Notes under the pieces: generated by a model
What the model saw: the letters and a program-made list of their open reading frames with translations, nothing else
Database searches by the model: none
Told to the model about the DNA's origin: nothing
Part shown: one piece after another, positions 15,051 to 24,747 of the stretch
Numbering within the stretch: position 1 is the first letter of the stretch
Layout of the letters: every line of letters begins with the position of its first letter
Translations under genes and position numbers: made by a program
Origin: a virus
Virus record (IMG/VR): IMGVR_UViG_3300024518_003522
Location: 1-39,687 of that record
DNA length: 39,687 nucleotides
Direction: 5' to 3' (one strand)

Positions 15051-16069
15051 TGTTATTTGCTGCTAAAAGAAAGCCTAAAGAGAAACAAAAGAAACTATGT
15101 GTTGTTCGATATGGAGCTTGGGGAGATGCATTAATGGTGTCTCCTGTTTTTAAGTACTATAAAGAACAAGATTGGTATGTAATTCTTAATTGTACTCAAA
15201 AGTGTTTTGATATATTAAGAACTAATCCATATATTGATGCCTTTATAGTTCAAGAAGACGGTGAAATTCCCTTAGATAAATTAGAAGAACATTGGAAACA
15301 ACTTGAAAAACAAGTAGATAAAGTTGTGAACTTTAGTGGATCTATAGAAACTCAATTATTAGTTTCGTATAAACAACCAGAATTTGGATGGACTAAAAAA
15401 CAATTAGATAAACGTTGTAATATAAATTACTATGATCATACAATGAAAGTTGCTGGGTTTCCTGAGAAAACGGGAGAGAAAGGCGAGATTTATTTTACAA
15501 AGAATGAAGAGAAATGGGCTCGAAAGTTAACCAAAAAGCATGATGGATTTAATGTAGTTGTTTGTTTAACTGGAAGTTCTGTACATAAAATTTATCCTTA
15601 TATGGATGCCCTAATTAATGCAATTGTTGACGGTATCCCTGATTCGCATATATTTTTAGTGGGTGAACCTGGAGCTAAAGGCATTATAGATAAGCATCCT
15701 CAAATAACTGATTTTTGTGGAAAGATTGATATTAGAAAGTCTTTTGTCCTGACCAAACACATGAATTTAGTTATTAGTCCCGAAACAAGTGTGTTAGTTG
15801 CTGCAGGTATTTATGACACCCCAAAGGTCGCTTTATTATCACATGGAAGCAAAGAGAATGTAACTAAATACTATGTCAATTGTCATACAATTGTTCAAAA
15901 TGTTTCATGTCAACCTTGCCATAAGCTACACTATACACGCGATACCTGTCCAGTTGTTCCGGACACCAAGTTTCCAATTTGTATGGGATTATTGCATCCC
16001 AAAGAGATTATACCTGCAATTGAAGAAGAATATATTAAATGGAAGAAAAACCTTTTAGGAGTTAAATAA
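15050..16069 (+). CDS. Second family-9 (heptosyltransferase-like) glycosyltransferase, 339 aa
   Basis: It shares plan and motifs with the first: KLCVVRYGAWGDALMVSPVF at the N-terminus, VVNFSGSIETQLL mid-protein (compare VLNLNGSLEVECI), and LVISPETSVLVAAGIYDTPK in the nucleotide-sugar loop. Both also share a Cys-rich C-terminal segment (SCQPCHKLHYTRDTC; compare SPCFSAIYHIEDC). The two are ancient paralogues. Two transferases suggest at least a two-sugar chain or two acceptors. It ends in a TAATG overlap with the tail adaptor gene. Confidence 0.8.
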   Translation: MLFAAKRKPKEKQKKLCVVRYGAWGDALMVSPVFKYYKEQDWYVILNCTQKCFDILRTNPYIDAFIVQEDGEIPLDKLEEHWKQLEKQVDKVVNFSGSIETQLLVSYKQPEFGWTKKQLDKRCNINYYDHTMKVAGFPEKTGEKGEIYFTKNEEKWARKLTKKHDGFNVVVCLTGSSVHKIYPYMDALINAIVDGIPDSHIFLVGEPGAKGIIDKHPQITDFCGKIDIRKSFVLTKHMNLVISPETSVLVAAGIYDTPKVALLSHGSKENVTKYYVNCHTIVQNVSCQPCHKLHYTRDTCPVVPDTKFPICMGLLHPKEIIPAIEEEYIKWKKNLLGVK

Positions 16070-16956
16070 TGGCAATCCCTACACAGCCAACTGAAACAAG
16101 CATTGTAACAAAATCATATAGACTTTATGGTAAATCTCCAACTTCTACGGAATTAACTGAAGCTATTTCAGACGGTATTGCTATGGTTAAAAGTGATCTA
16201 ATGAACAGTGGGCGAGAGTGGTCTTTTCTTAGACGAACTGCTTATAAACCTATGGCTATTGGGGTTAGTCGGATTCAAGCTCCTACTGACTATTCTAAAT
16301 TAATCTCAGCTGTTCTTTTAGATGGGGTGAGATCTGGTACTGCGCAAGCTGGAACAAGTACTACAATTACATTGGCTGCAGCCGATAATGGAGGCGCCGA
16401 AGATAGTCGTGGGAAAATATTAGTTATAAAATCAGGCACAGGCTCAGAACAAGCCCTTCAAATTAAATCTTTTGACGCTAGCACTAAAGTAGCAACTATG
16501 GAAGAAGCGTGGACAACTACTCCAGATTCCAGTTCTACTTATTTAGTTGCAGATGATCATAAGGAACTGCACTTACAACAGATTTGGAATTTCGATGAAC
16601 TACAGTTACCTTTTCTTTCAGGAGCTCCTGTTAACATATACCATCAAACTGATGATGTAGAAGGAGATTTTAAATTTGATTATACACCTGATAAAGAATA
16701 TGTAGTTCAATTACGCTATTATAGTGACCTACGAAAAGAAGATACTGATACTGGAACAAATACACGATATGCCACAATCCTTCGAAAACTAGAACAAGTT
16801 TTAGTTCAAGGAGTACTTGTTTGGCTACTTCAAGATGATGGACGTGTTCAATTTGAATTGCCTAAATACTCTCGTATGCTTGCTTTAACTGAAGGACAAT
16901 TTTTATACCCTAATAATGCACGTCAAAAAGCTGAATTAGCTGAGGATGCATACTAA
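16069..16956 (+). CDS. Head-to-tail adaptor (podovirus tail accessory) protein, 295 aa
   Basis: The N-terminal half begins MAIPTQPTETSIVTKSYRLYG and has AISDGIAMVKSDLMNSGREW, the helical core of podovirus gp4-like adaptors that bind below the portal. A beta domain seems inserted at about residues 90-163 (AGTSTTITLAAADNGGAED through VATMEEAWTTTPDSSSTY); similar modules recur in phage tail proteins. Position next to the nozzle protein agrees. Family assignment is by pattern. Confidence 0.75.
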   Translation: MAIPTQPTETSIVTKSYRLYGKSPTSTELTEAISDGIAMVKSDLMNSGREWSFLRRTAYKPMAIGVSRIQAPTDYSKLISAVLLDGVRSGTAQAGTSTTITLAAADNGGAEDSRGKILVIKSGTGSEQALQIKSFDASTKVATMEEAWTTTPDSSSTYLVADDHKELHLQQIWNFDELQLPFLSGAPVNIYHQTDDVEGDFKFDYTPDKEYVVQLRYYSDLRKEDTDTGTNTRYATILRKLEQVLVQGVLVWLLQDDGRVQFELPKYSRMLALTEGQFLYPNNARQKAELAEDAY

Positions 16957-18506
16957 TGGCTTTTACTGGGCCTGCATATAAACTTGTCTTTAGTGGAAGT
17001 TTTAATGGCAGTGAGAATATTCAATTAATTCCTAAAGAATCTATGATTACTGGTAGTCGTAATATCAATAGTCATAATGGGGGTTTAGAGAAACGAGGTG
17101 GAACAGAAACAGTAGGATCACAAGTAGGAGCAGGTCCTGATAGTCTTGGTGGCGGTATGCTTATTAAACGTAGTGCTGGAAGTAAACACGTTTATTTTGC
17201 TGGTGTTGATGGAGTAATTTATAGAGATGGTGTTTCGGTTAAAACAGGACGTAATACCACCGCTTATAATCACTATACAACGGGTGATGATGAGATTTTT
17301 ATTTGTAATGGGAAAAACCCTGTGCAAGTTGATACTGGTTCGGCAATAGCCGATATTAGTGCTGCTTCTGCTGATTGGACTGGTTCTGCACAACCTACTG
17401 GATGTGTTGTACATGCTAAAGGAGCTTCACGTCGCATGTTTTTTTGGGGCGTTACTGGTAAAGAAGATACTTTATATTATTCGAGTTTAGGGGCATTTCA
17501 AACAAATACAGGCGGCACATCGGGGACTATTGTTATTGATACTCAACATGGAGATGGTATTACTAACTGTATTTCTAAAGATGGTGTGCTGTTTATTTTC
17601 TCTAAAAATAATGTCTTTATTTTAGAAGATTCAAGTACCACTGTTTCAACTTGGGGATCTTTTTCTGCAGCAGTTAAAGGAGGGTGTTTTAGTCCTCGGC
17701 ATGCTGTAGTTATTAAGAATCAAATATTCTCTATAGATGCTACTGCTGATATTTATGAAGTATTAACTGGAGTAGAATTAAGAGACTATAAACGAGCAAG
17801 TATAGTTATACCATTTGAGCTTCATAACTATATAAAACAAGAATGGGATATAGCTAAAATTGATCAATGGCATTTATCATATGAGCCTCGTACCCAATCT
17901 TTACGAATAGGAGGAGTAAGACTAGGTCAATCTGAAGTAGACACACACCTAGTTTATTATGTCAACCAAAACAAATGGGCTTCGCCGCATGATTCTATTG
18001 ATAATTCTGCTGATTCTGGTTTACAAGCTGCCTCAGCTTTTGCAGCTGAAAGTTCAGATGGAGAATCGTTACTCTATACTCAAGATTATAATGGGTTTAC
18101 GTGGTTAGTAGAATCGACCACTAAATCAGATAATGGAAATGGGTATAATTCAATTGTTTCAACTCCTTGGCTAGAATTTGATTTACACAGTATTCAGAAA
18201 CGTTGGCCTTATGCAATTTTACACTATAAAACTCAAGGAAACTTTCAATTAACTGTAGATTGGTTTGTAGATGATGTGCAACAAGCGACTGATACTGTTA
18301 CTTTAGGATCTACAGCAGGAACACTAGGATCCTTTATTTTAGATACCGATGTATTAGGCACTATTAATTTAACAGCAAAAGAATTTACATTACGACAGCA
18401 AGGTGAAAAAATAAGATTCTTATTTTCAAATAGTGGGGCTGGAGAAGACTTCTTCTTATCTCATTTAATAATTCCTTTCATAGCGAGAGGATTAAGGAGA
18501 CTATAA
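16956..18506 (+). CDS. Tail nozzle/hub protein, 516 aa
   Basis: The sequence has the beta-propeller-like repetition of podovirus nozzle or P22 gp10-type hub proteins: an early SRNINSHNGGLEKRGGTE, repeated short strands such as HVYFAGVDGVIYRDG and EIFICNGKNPVQVDTG, then KDGVLFIFSKNNVFIL, and a late beta domain. It should cap the adaptor ring at the end of the short tail. The gene shares an ATGG/TAATGG junction with its neighbours, showing tight co-translation. Confidence 0.75.
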   Translation: MAFTGPAYKLVFSGSFNGSENIQLIPKESMITGSRNINSHNGGLEKRGGTETVGSQVGAGPDSLGGGMLIKRSAGSKHVYFAGVDGVIYRDGVSVKTGRNTTAYNHYTTGDDEIFICNGKNPVQVDTGSAIADISAASADWTGSAQPTGCVVHAKGASRRMFFWGVTGKEDTLYYSSLGAFQTNTGGTSGTIVIDTQHGDGITNCISKDGVLFIFSKNNVFILEDSSTTVSTWGSFSAAVKGGCFSPRHAVVIKNQIFSIDATADIYEVLTGVELRDYKRASIVIPFELHNYIKQEWDIAKIDQWHLSYEPRTQSLRIGGVRLGQSEVDTHLVYYVNQNKWASPHDSIDNSADSGLQAASAFAAESSDGESLLYTQDYNGFTWLVESTTKSDNGNGYNSIVSTPWLEFDLHSIQKRWPYAILHYKTQGNFQLTVDWFVDDVQQATDTVTLGSTAGTLGSFILDTDVLGTINLTAKEFTLRQQGEKIRFLFSNSGAGEDFFLSHLIIPFIARGLRRL

Positions 18507-18871
18507 TGGCTGCACCTATAGAATATATTACATGGGATGAAACTGCTATTAGTATTGTTCGTTGTATGAATTGTAATAAAGTAATTGCTACTCGAAAAAC
18601 TTTTACTGCCCCTAATGGCACTACGTTTGAAAAATTAGTACACCAATCTCATATGTGCACTATGCGAGTTATTTTACAAGATAATAGTTATTCAAATATT
18701 TTGCTATGTAAAACTTGTCAGGCTGATGCTAGTACTTTAGATTTAGACGATTTAAATATCACCCAAAATTGGGGTTGGCAAAAAGAATTTGAATTTATTA
18801 ACGATAGAGACGCTACGCAAGAAGAAATTGATCGAATGACTCAAAATAAAGATATCGTAAAAAGAGGCTAA
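18506..18871 (+). CDS. Zinc-ribbon-like tail-region protein, 121 aa
   Basis: Two CxxC pairs (CMNC at 20-23; CKTC near residue 73) plus a central HxxHxC segment suggest one zinc ribbon. The rest is mixed, with an acidic C-terminus. It overlaps the nozzle gene by one base and precedes the fibre gene by three, so it probably joins the tail or its assembly. Not a recognised family. Confidence 0.65.
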   Translation: MAAPIEYITWDETAISIVRCMNCNKVIATRKTFTAPNGTTFEKLVHQSHMCTMRVILQDNSYSNILLCKTCQADASTLDLDDLNITQNWGWQKEFEFINDRDATQEEIDRMTQNKDIVKRG

Positions 18872-18874
18872 ACT

Positions 18875-20137
18875 ATGGCATTTCCACCTACACTATTTAA
18901 AACTTATACTACTGGAGAGACACTTACAGCTTCAGATCTAAATTCGTCCTTAGCAGATATTTCAAGTACTAATATACCTGAAGATACTGATGATTATTCT
19001 GTTAATGTAGCTGAAATGCAAACGACTACAGATCCCTATCCTGCGGCTACTGAATCTTTAGCTACTACTCTTGCTGGTGAATTAGAACGAGTCCGATTTT
19101 TATTAACACAAGTTACAGGCGAAGCTAACTGGTATGTTGATCCAGATAGATCTATTGCTTCTATAGCCACTCTTTTAGGCACATCAACTACTGTTGCTTC
19201 TTTCCCTAATGGTTCCGAAGCTCTTCCTTCAATAAGCTTTGCTTCAGATCCTGATACAGGATTTAGACGTCCAAGTGCTGACCAACTTCGTGTTGTTATT
19301 GGCGGTGTTGATATTGTTGATTTCACAGCCACTGCTATTCGAGCTAGTGATGATGGGGTCCAAAATATTGGAACTGCTACTAATAGATTTAATATAATTT
19401 TTATGGATGATGGGACTGTAAGTGCCCCTTCTTATTCTTTTTCAGATACTAATACTGGAATGTATCACAGTGGCGCAGATGAATTAGCATTTACCACTGG
19501 TGGAATTCAAGCTTTAGTGTTAGATACAAATCAACGAATTTTAGGAAACAGTGGCACTAATTCTTTGCCGGCCTTTACATTTATCGGAGATACTAATTCA
19601 GGTCTATATCGAATTGGGGCAGATAATGTGGGAATTGCAACAGGCGGAGTTAATATCTTAGACTTAGATCAAACATCTGCTGATATTTCTGTACCCGTCA
19701 AAACTGCTGCTGGAACTGTTGGCGCTCCATCTTATTCATTTGGCGTTGCTGGCAATAAAGGAATGTATAGTTCAGCTACTAATGATTTATCTTTTGCTAC
19801 TGCTGGGACTATTGGTTTAACTTTAACTTCAACCCAAAGATTACATCATGTAGCAGGAACAAATGGGACACCTGCTATATCCTTTATTGGTGACCCCGAT
19901 ACGGGTTGGTTTAATGGGGGTGCCAATGCTCTTAATGCAGCCGCTGGAGGAACCAATATAGGTGCTTTTACTAGTACCGGACTTCAATTAAATGTGGGGT
20001 CTATGAAAATTCCAGATGGTATAACAGCACCAGGGAGCTCTTCAGGGTTGGCTAAAATTTATGTGGATTCAGCAGATGGGGATCTTAAAGTTGTATTTGG
20101 AAATGGTTTTGTTGCAGTAATCGCTGCAGACTCTTAA
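18875..20137 (+). CDS. Tail fibre/appendage protein with five ~50-residue repeats, 420 aa
   Basis: Residues 1-100 form a distinct N-terminal part likely to anchor to the tail. Five repeats follow at about 117-150, 184-216, 231-264, 283-316 and 332-365, with a core like PSYSFSDTNTGMYHSGADEL: a short strand, Asp/Gly turn, GhY, then an ADELxxxTGG strand. The last 30 residues (GLAKIYVDSADGDLKVVFGN) are a common phage fibre tip. Such repeats build trimeric beta stalks. It probably contacts the host together with the LamG protein. Confidence 0.75.
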   Translation: MAFPPTLFKTYTTGETLTASDLNSSLADISSTNIPEDTDDYSVNVAEMQTTTDPYPAATESLATTLAGELERVRFLLTQVTGEANWYVDPDRSIASIATLLGTSTTVASFPNGSEALPSISFASDPDTGFRRPSADQLRVVIGGVDIVDFTATAIRASDDGVQNIGTATNRFNIIFMDDGTVSAPSYSFSDTNTGMYHSGADELAFTTGGIQALVLDTNQRILGNSGTNSLPAFTFIGDTNSGLYRIGADNVGIATGGVNILDLDQTSADISVPVKTAAGTVGAPSYSFGVAGNKGMYSSATNDLSFATAGTIGLTLTSTQRLHHVAGTNGTPAISFIGDPDTGWFNGGANALNAAAGGTNIGAFTSTGLQLNVGSMKIPDGITAPGSSSGLAKIYVDSADGDLKVVFGNGFVAVIAADS

Positions 20138-20148
20138 TACTAAATAAG

Positions 20149-20337
20149 GTGGGAAATATGGAAATAACAAAAGAACAAAAGAAAGAATTCGAAGAACGTT
20201 TACGAGAATTACAACAAATGGCTTCTCAACGTCATTCAGAATACCAACAAATTTTAGGGGCTATGGGGATTATTCAAAATCTTTTAAATCCTCCTAAACC
20301 AAAAGAAATTAAAAAGAATGAAGATACAAAGGTTTGA
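20149..20337 (+). CDS. Small coiled-coil protein, 62 aa
   Basis: The ATG follows AAGGTGGGAAAT. The first 40 residues are a charged heptad helix (EQKKEFEERLRELQQMASQR), then a LLNPPKPKE tail. It overlaps the following acetyltransferase-like gene by 20 bases. A role in tail assembly is possible, but nothing specific is seen. Confidence 0.65.
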   Translation: MGNMEITKEQKKEFEERLRELQQMASQRHSEYQQILGAMGIIQNLLNPPKPKEIKKNEDTKV

Positions 20338-20707
20338 TGCAAAAGATCAATATCAAATTCTTGCTATTTTAGAATACGAAAAGATACCAGCTGAAGGTGT
20401 GTATGAAGGGGATACTTGGGTAGTAAAGAACTTTGGTATAATTAAAGGATTTTTTACTCTACGATTAGATGGCAAGTTTCCTATGTTACAGCATTTTGCT
20501 ATTCATAGACATTTTAAAACAGACATTAAACTGATATATTTCTTAATGAGACAGGCACGTAAACGAGCCAAAGATTTAGGATTTAAACACCTAGTTTATC
20601 AGGCTCCAAAAGATAAACCTAAAGTAGCACAATTATTGGGGTTTTATACAAGAAAACGACCTTATGCAGAAACAAATAAAGCATGGTGGTTTATAACAAA
20701 AGTTTAA
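20318..20707 (+). CDS. GNAT acetyltransferase-like protein, 129 aa
   Basis: The length and strand order resemble a minimal GNAT fold: FGIIKGFFTLRLDGKFPMLQHFAIH (beta 3-4), a helix MRQARKRAKDLGFKHLVYQA, and the late VAQLLGFYTRKRP element typical of GNAT C-termini. The acetyl-CoA loop (normally Q/RxxGxG/A) is not clear, so it may be degenerate or structural. Similar proteins occur among podovirus tail genes. Substrate unknown. Confidence 0.55.
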   Translation: MKIQRFDAKDQYQILAILEYEKIPAEGVYEGDTWVVKNFGIIKGFFTLRLDGKFPMLQHFAIHRHFKTDIKLIYFLMRQARKRAKDLGFKHLVYQAPKDKPKVAQLLGFYTRKRPYAETNKAWWFITKV

Positions 20708-20719
20708 AGGAGATTTACA

Positions 20720-21895
20720 ATGGGCGGCGGAGGACAAGAAGCACCTAATATTCCAGGACCAACATCAATACAATTACAAGCACAACAAGACACTATAAAT
20801 CTATTAAATCAATTTCAACAGCAAGTTTCAGAACTTCGACCTCTTGTTTTAGAAGGATCTGGATTTACTGAAGAGATAGATCAATCTAAAGTTAGTGAAA
20901 AGACTAAATCTGAAATTGCTTTAAGAGAGCAAGAAATTTCTCGATTAGAGTCTGAGGGGCTTTCAGCTGCTCAAGCAGGCGGACTTCGCCCAGGTCAAAC
21001 TGCTGAACAAAGATTTGAACAAATTCTAGTCCAAAATAGAGACGAATTAACGCAATTTAAAGCTGCTGCATTACGTGAAGGTGGAACTCTTATTAAGACA
21101 CCGCAGCGTTTAGAACAAGAGAAAGCTTTAAAAGAATTACAAACTACCCAAAATGAAATTGCTGCTAAACAAGCCGAAGTTCTTAAACAACGCCTTACTG
21201 CTCAAACAGGTCCAGAAGCTCAGAAAGCCTTAAAAAAACAACAAGAATTAGAAGAGCAATTTAGAGATGTAACAGGTCAATTTATCGAAAGGCAACAAAA
21301 AGCTTTAGCTGGTGAATTACCAGTTTCTCAGGCCTTAACTCGGCAAAAACAAGAACAATTTAATCAGTTTAAAGAAGCTCAAGCACGTCAAGGCAATATT
21401 ATTTTAGGTAATACTCCTGAAGAAGCATTAGCAAAAGGAACAGGAGCTACTGCTGCCCTATCTAAATTTCAAGAAAGATTTGGTATCTTAGAAGAGCAAG
21501 AAAGACGAGGTGTTATTGTCGGAGAAAATCCTTTACTACAATCAGCATTAGGACAAGTAGGTAATATTGGTATTCAACAATTTGGTTTATCACAAGCAAC
21601 TCCAGCTGCATTTGGTCAAGCCGTAGGCACTCAACCAGGCTTTACAGGAGCCGCTCCTAATCTTACAGGATCCTTTGGAGGACTTTTAGCAGGCCAACAA
21701 ACTCTTCTTCAACCATTTCAATCAGGCATACAAACCGGAGGAACAGGAGGGGGAGGTATCTCTCCTTTTGCAGGCGCATTATCAGGTGCAGGATTAGGCG
21801 CTACAATTGGGACTCAATTTTCACCAGGGAAAGGCACATTATTCGGAGCACTCGGAGGTTCTCTAATTGGAGGGCTTGGGACGTTAATTAAATAG
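20720..21895 (+). CDS. Internal virion/ejection protein candidate, 391 aa
   Basis: The ATG follows AAAGGAGATTTACA. The sequence is Gln/Glu-rich and helical for residues about 15-270 (SKVSEKTKSEIALREQEISR), then changes to a Gly-rich, hydrophobic C-terminus (GAGLGATIGTQFSPGKGTLF and GGSLIGGLGTLI). This helix-plus-glycine-zipper layout is typical of podovirus ejection proteins that enter the host envelope with the DNA. It starts a run of three such genes. Confidence 0.65.
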   Translation: MGGGGQEAPNIPGPTSIQLQAQQDTINLLNQFQQQVSELRPLVLEGSGFTEEIDQSKVSEKTKSEIALREQEISRLESEGLSAAQAGGLRPGQTAEQRFEQILVQNRDELTQFKAAALREGGTLIKTPQRLEQEKALKELQTTQNEIAAKQAEVLKQRLTAQTGPEAQKALKKQQELEEQFRDVTGQFIERQQKALAGELPVSQALTRQKQEQFNQFKEAQARQGNIILGNTPEEALAKGTGATAALSKFQERFGILEEQERRGVIVGENPLLQSALGQVGNIGIQQFGLSQATPAAFGQAVGTQPGFTGAAPNLTGSFGGLLAGQQTLLQPFQSGIQTGGTGGGGISPFAGALSGAGLGATIGTQFSPGKGTLFGALGGSLIGGLGTLIK

Positions 21896-21904
21896 GAGAC
21901 TACT

Positions 21905-23062
21905 ATGGCAAACGGCGGATTTAATCCACAAGAACAACAACTTTTACAAACTACTAGCCAACTAAGTAATATTATTGGCCAAGCTGGGCAAGCAAAACAA
22001 CAACAAATACAAACTAAATTAAAACAAGTAGAACAAACTTTTAATAAAATTAAAACTGGATTTAGTACTAAAATGAATCTTTTAAAAAATAAATCAATTC
22101 CTGCAAATAGAAAAGTTGAGATTTATAATACATTAGATGCAGATGGAGAAGTCTTATTTAAAGGGCAAGGCATTACCTTTGGCCAAATTAATGAATGGAA
22201 ACCTGAGTTTAATAAACTAAGCGAACAAGCAGTTGGTCTTTTTACAGACTCCTCAATTCCTCGTAGTGAAATCGCTCCCAGTTTAAATGCTCTAAGAAAA
22301 GAAGCAGCTGGATTAGGAAGATTGCCTGAATTTAATGAGGCAATCCAACCTAGTATTGAACAATTTGGTGGCACTGGAACTATTACTCCTATTAGATCGG
22401 GTACAATAGAAACCCCCTCTCGCATTAATCCTTTGGGAGAAGCCATCCCTATAACTCAGCAACAAACTACGCCAACTGGAATATCTCAACAAGTACCAAT
22501 TCAACAATTAAGTGAAGAGGCTTTAAATAGAGAAGATAAACTACGGGGTGAATTTATTAAACGTAGTGGAGATTTCTTTAAAATTAGGGATGCTTTTCAA
22601 AGAGTACAAGCTTCAGCAGAAGATCCTAGCCCTGCTGGTGACTTAGCCTTAGTCTTTAATTTTATGAAGATTCTAGATCCAGGTTCAGTTGTTAGAGAAT
22701 CAGAGTTTGCTAATGCCTCTAATGCTGGAGGCGTGCCTGAACAAACTAGAAGGCTATTCAATAATTTACAAAGGGCAGCTCAAGGAAAAGGGGCATTTAT
22801 TCTAAGTAATAATCAACGAAAAGATTTTACAGATCGTGCTGATCGTTTATTTGACCGTCAAGAAAAACAACATACAAAACGTATCTCTTCCTTTTCAAAG
22901 TTAGCTGATGATCAAGGAGTCCGTTCTAAAACAGTAACAATTGATTTAGGACCTGCAGGAGATGCCCCCGAACCTGGACCGGTTAAAAATATTACAATTC
23001 AAACCGATCTATCCACTTTATCTAATGAGCAATTGCAAAAAATTATTAATGGAGAATTTTAA
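21905..23062 (+). CDS. Internal virion/ejection protein candidate, 385 aa
   Basis: The ATG follows AGGAGACTACT. The product is polar and mostly helical with Gln-rich repeats near the N-terminus and no membrane segment. Residues about 205-320 form a compact helical region (FFKIRDAFQRVQ; ALVFNFMKILDPGSVVRESE), a motif seen in phage internal proteins next to lytic transglycosylase or ejection genes. No catalytic motif is visible here. The stop overlaps the next ATG. Confidence 0.65.
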   Translation: MANGGFNPQEQQLLQTTSQLSNIIGQAGQAKQQQIQTKLKQVEQTFNKIKTGFSTKMNLLKNKSIPANRKVEIYNTLDADGEVLFKGQGITFGQINEWKPEFNKLSEQAVGLFTDSSIPRSEIAPSLNALRKEAAGLGRLPEFNEAIQPSIEQFGGTGTITPIRSGTIETPSRINPLGEAIPITQQQTTPTGISQQVPIQQLSEEALNREDKLRGEFIKRSGDFFKIRDAFQRVQASAEDPSPAGDLALVFNFMKILDPGSVVRESEFANASNAGGVPEQTRRLFNNLQRAAQGKGAFILSNNQRKDFTDRADRLFDRQEKQHTKRISSFSKLADDQGVRSKTVTIDLGPAGDAPEPGPVKNITIQTDLSTLSNEQLQKIINGEF

Positions 23063-24663
23063 TGGCTTTATCGAATAAAGATAAAATTATATTAAAAGCC
23101 AAAGCACAATTAGAACTTAGAACTCGAACAGCCGAGCCATCTTTAATAGAGCGTGGAAAACAAGCAATAACAAAAGGATTTCAAGTTTCGCCCGGCGTTC
23201 AAAAAGCTGCCCAATTAGCTCAAGTTCCAATTAGAGCTGGAAGAGCTGCTGCGGTAGGCATAGAACGTGCGACAAGAGGCGTAGGATCTCAATTAGGAGC
23301 CCTAGCACTTCCAGGAGGTCCCGTAACTCCCACAGGACAACAAGCATTAGGTCAGGTGGCTGCACAAGCACCTCAAGCTATAGAACGTGCTGGAGCTGCC
23401 TTTAAACAAGGGTTCGAACCTCAAGATCCTAGAGAACGTGTTGCTGCTACAGCTGGAGAAATAGGAGCAATCTCTTTAGCTACATTTCCTATTTTAGCAC
23501 GAGCAAAACACCCGGCAGTTACTGGCGGACTTACTTTTAGCACATTAGAAGCAATTAATCAAGCTGCTAATGAAGGTAGAATTGAACCTATTGAAGTGGG
23601 GAAAGAATTTGCACTAGGGGCCTCTTTACCTCTTGTAGCTCCATCTGCTGCATTAGTTGTTAAAGGAACTAAAAGTGTATTGAAGGGTATTTTGAAAACT
23701 TCTACACGTCTTCCAGAAAAAGCTTTGGATACAGTATTGGATAATCCTAAACTCTTAAAAGAATTTGCGGGCACTCAAAAAGAAATCAGTAAAAGAGTTG
23801 TTAATTTACAAAAAGCGATTGTTCAGTCTCGTCAAAGAGCAGGAGGTGTCCTTCAAAAAGTGAAGAAAAAATTAGGGGTTGATCGCCCCTTAGAAGCCCC
23901 TATTAGAGAAACACCTACAAGAACTCCTACTGAATTAGATTCGGCTTTTAATCAAGCTAAAGTACTGTCTAATTCCAATGCTCCTAAAAAAGAAAAGATT
24001 TTAGCTCTTCTAGATTTACGACAAGAATTAGATGATATGCTTAGCTTTGCTAAACCTGGCCAAACGGTAACCCCTATATCTGGTCGTGTTGAATCACAAT
24101 TAGTTAATCGTAGAAATGAAATTAATACTATACTTAATAAGATTGCCCCTAGACTAAGAAAAGCAGAGGCTGGATTTGCTAAAACGGCTCAAACATATGA
24201 TGAAATACAAAGAGCTATTGCAACCCCAGGAAAAGCAGAAGATCTAATGGTACGACTATTTAAAGGTGAGAATTTAGATGAGGTATTGGGATCTAAAAAA
24301 GACTTACTTCAAGCCTTAAGAAAAGTGGAAGGGATTTCCAAACAAAAACTTATTGAACCAATAATGAAAGAATTAGCTTCTAAATCTCTTAGGGTATTGG
24401 AGCCTCAAGGTTTATCTGGAAGTATCTTGGCTGCTGTAGCTGCGGCCTTAGCAATTGTACAGCGTCCTGGTTTGGCGGGAGTAGTAGCATTAACTTCGAG
24501 TCCTAGAGGAGCTGCTGCTATTTTACCAGCAGCTCAAAGAGTGGGAAGGGGTGTACGTCAAGTAGGTAAAGCTGTAAGTGATCCTAGAACAAGAGCCCTT
24601 ATAGCAGGAGGATTACCTTCCGCTATTACTGAATCTCTATTACCAAGAGAAGAAGGACAATAA
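23062..24663 (+). CDS. Internal virion/ejection protein candidate, 533 aa
   Basis: The protein is Ala/Arg/Gly-rich and helical, with an early basic region (residues 20-110), moderately hydrophobic segments near 145-200 and an Ala-rich C-terminal segment (SGSILAAVAAALAIVQRPG). This composition fits membrane-active ejection proteins. It is the last large rightward virion gene. No enzyme motif is seen. Confidence 0.65.
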   Translation: MALSNKDKIILKAKAQLELRTRTAEPSLIERGKQAITKGFQVSPGVQKAAQLAQVPIRAGRAAAVGIERATRGVGSQLGALALPGGPVTPTGQQALGQVAAQAPQAIERAGAAFKQGFEPQDPRERVAATAGEIGAISLATFPILARAKHPAVTGGLTFSTLEAINQAANEGRIEPIEVGKEFALGASLPLVAPSAALVVKGTKSVLKGILKTSTRLPEKALDTVLDNPKLLKEFAGTQKEISKRVVNLQKAIVQSRQRAGGVLQKVKKKLGVDRPLEAPIRETPTRTPTELDSAFNQAKVLSNSNAPKKEKILALLDLRQELDDMLSFAKPGQTVTPISGRVESQLVNRRNEINTILNKIAPRLRKAEAGFAKTAQTYDEIQRAIATPGKAEDLMVRLFKGENLDEVLGSKKDLLQALRKVEGISKQKLIEPIMKELASKSLRVLEPQGLSGSILAAVAAALAIVQRPGLAGVVALTSSPRGAAAILPAAQRVGRGVRQVGKAVSDPRTRALIAGGLPSAITESLLPREEGQ

Positions 24664-24701
24664 ATCAATAATGCCCCAAATTACAAATATGATAACTACT
24701 A

Positions 24702-24729
24702 TTGAAATAACATACTCATACAGTTTAAT
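24702..24729 (+). promoter_or_regulatory. Candidate sigma-70 promoter after the ejection genes
   Basis: TTGAAA (24702-24707) and TTTAAT (24724-24729) are 16 bases apart, each with five of six consensus matches. They lie in the 84-base gap before two small genes at the end of the rightward unit and could give them separate expression. Confidence 0.4.
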
Positions 24730-24747
24730 AAACATAAAGGAACTCCT

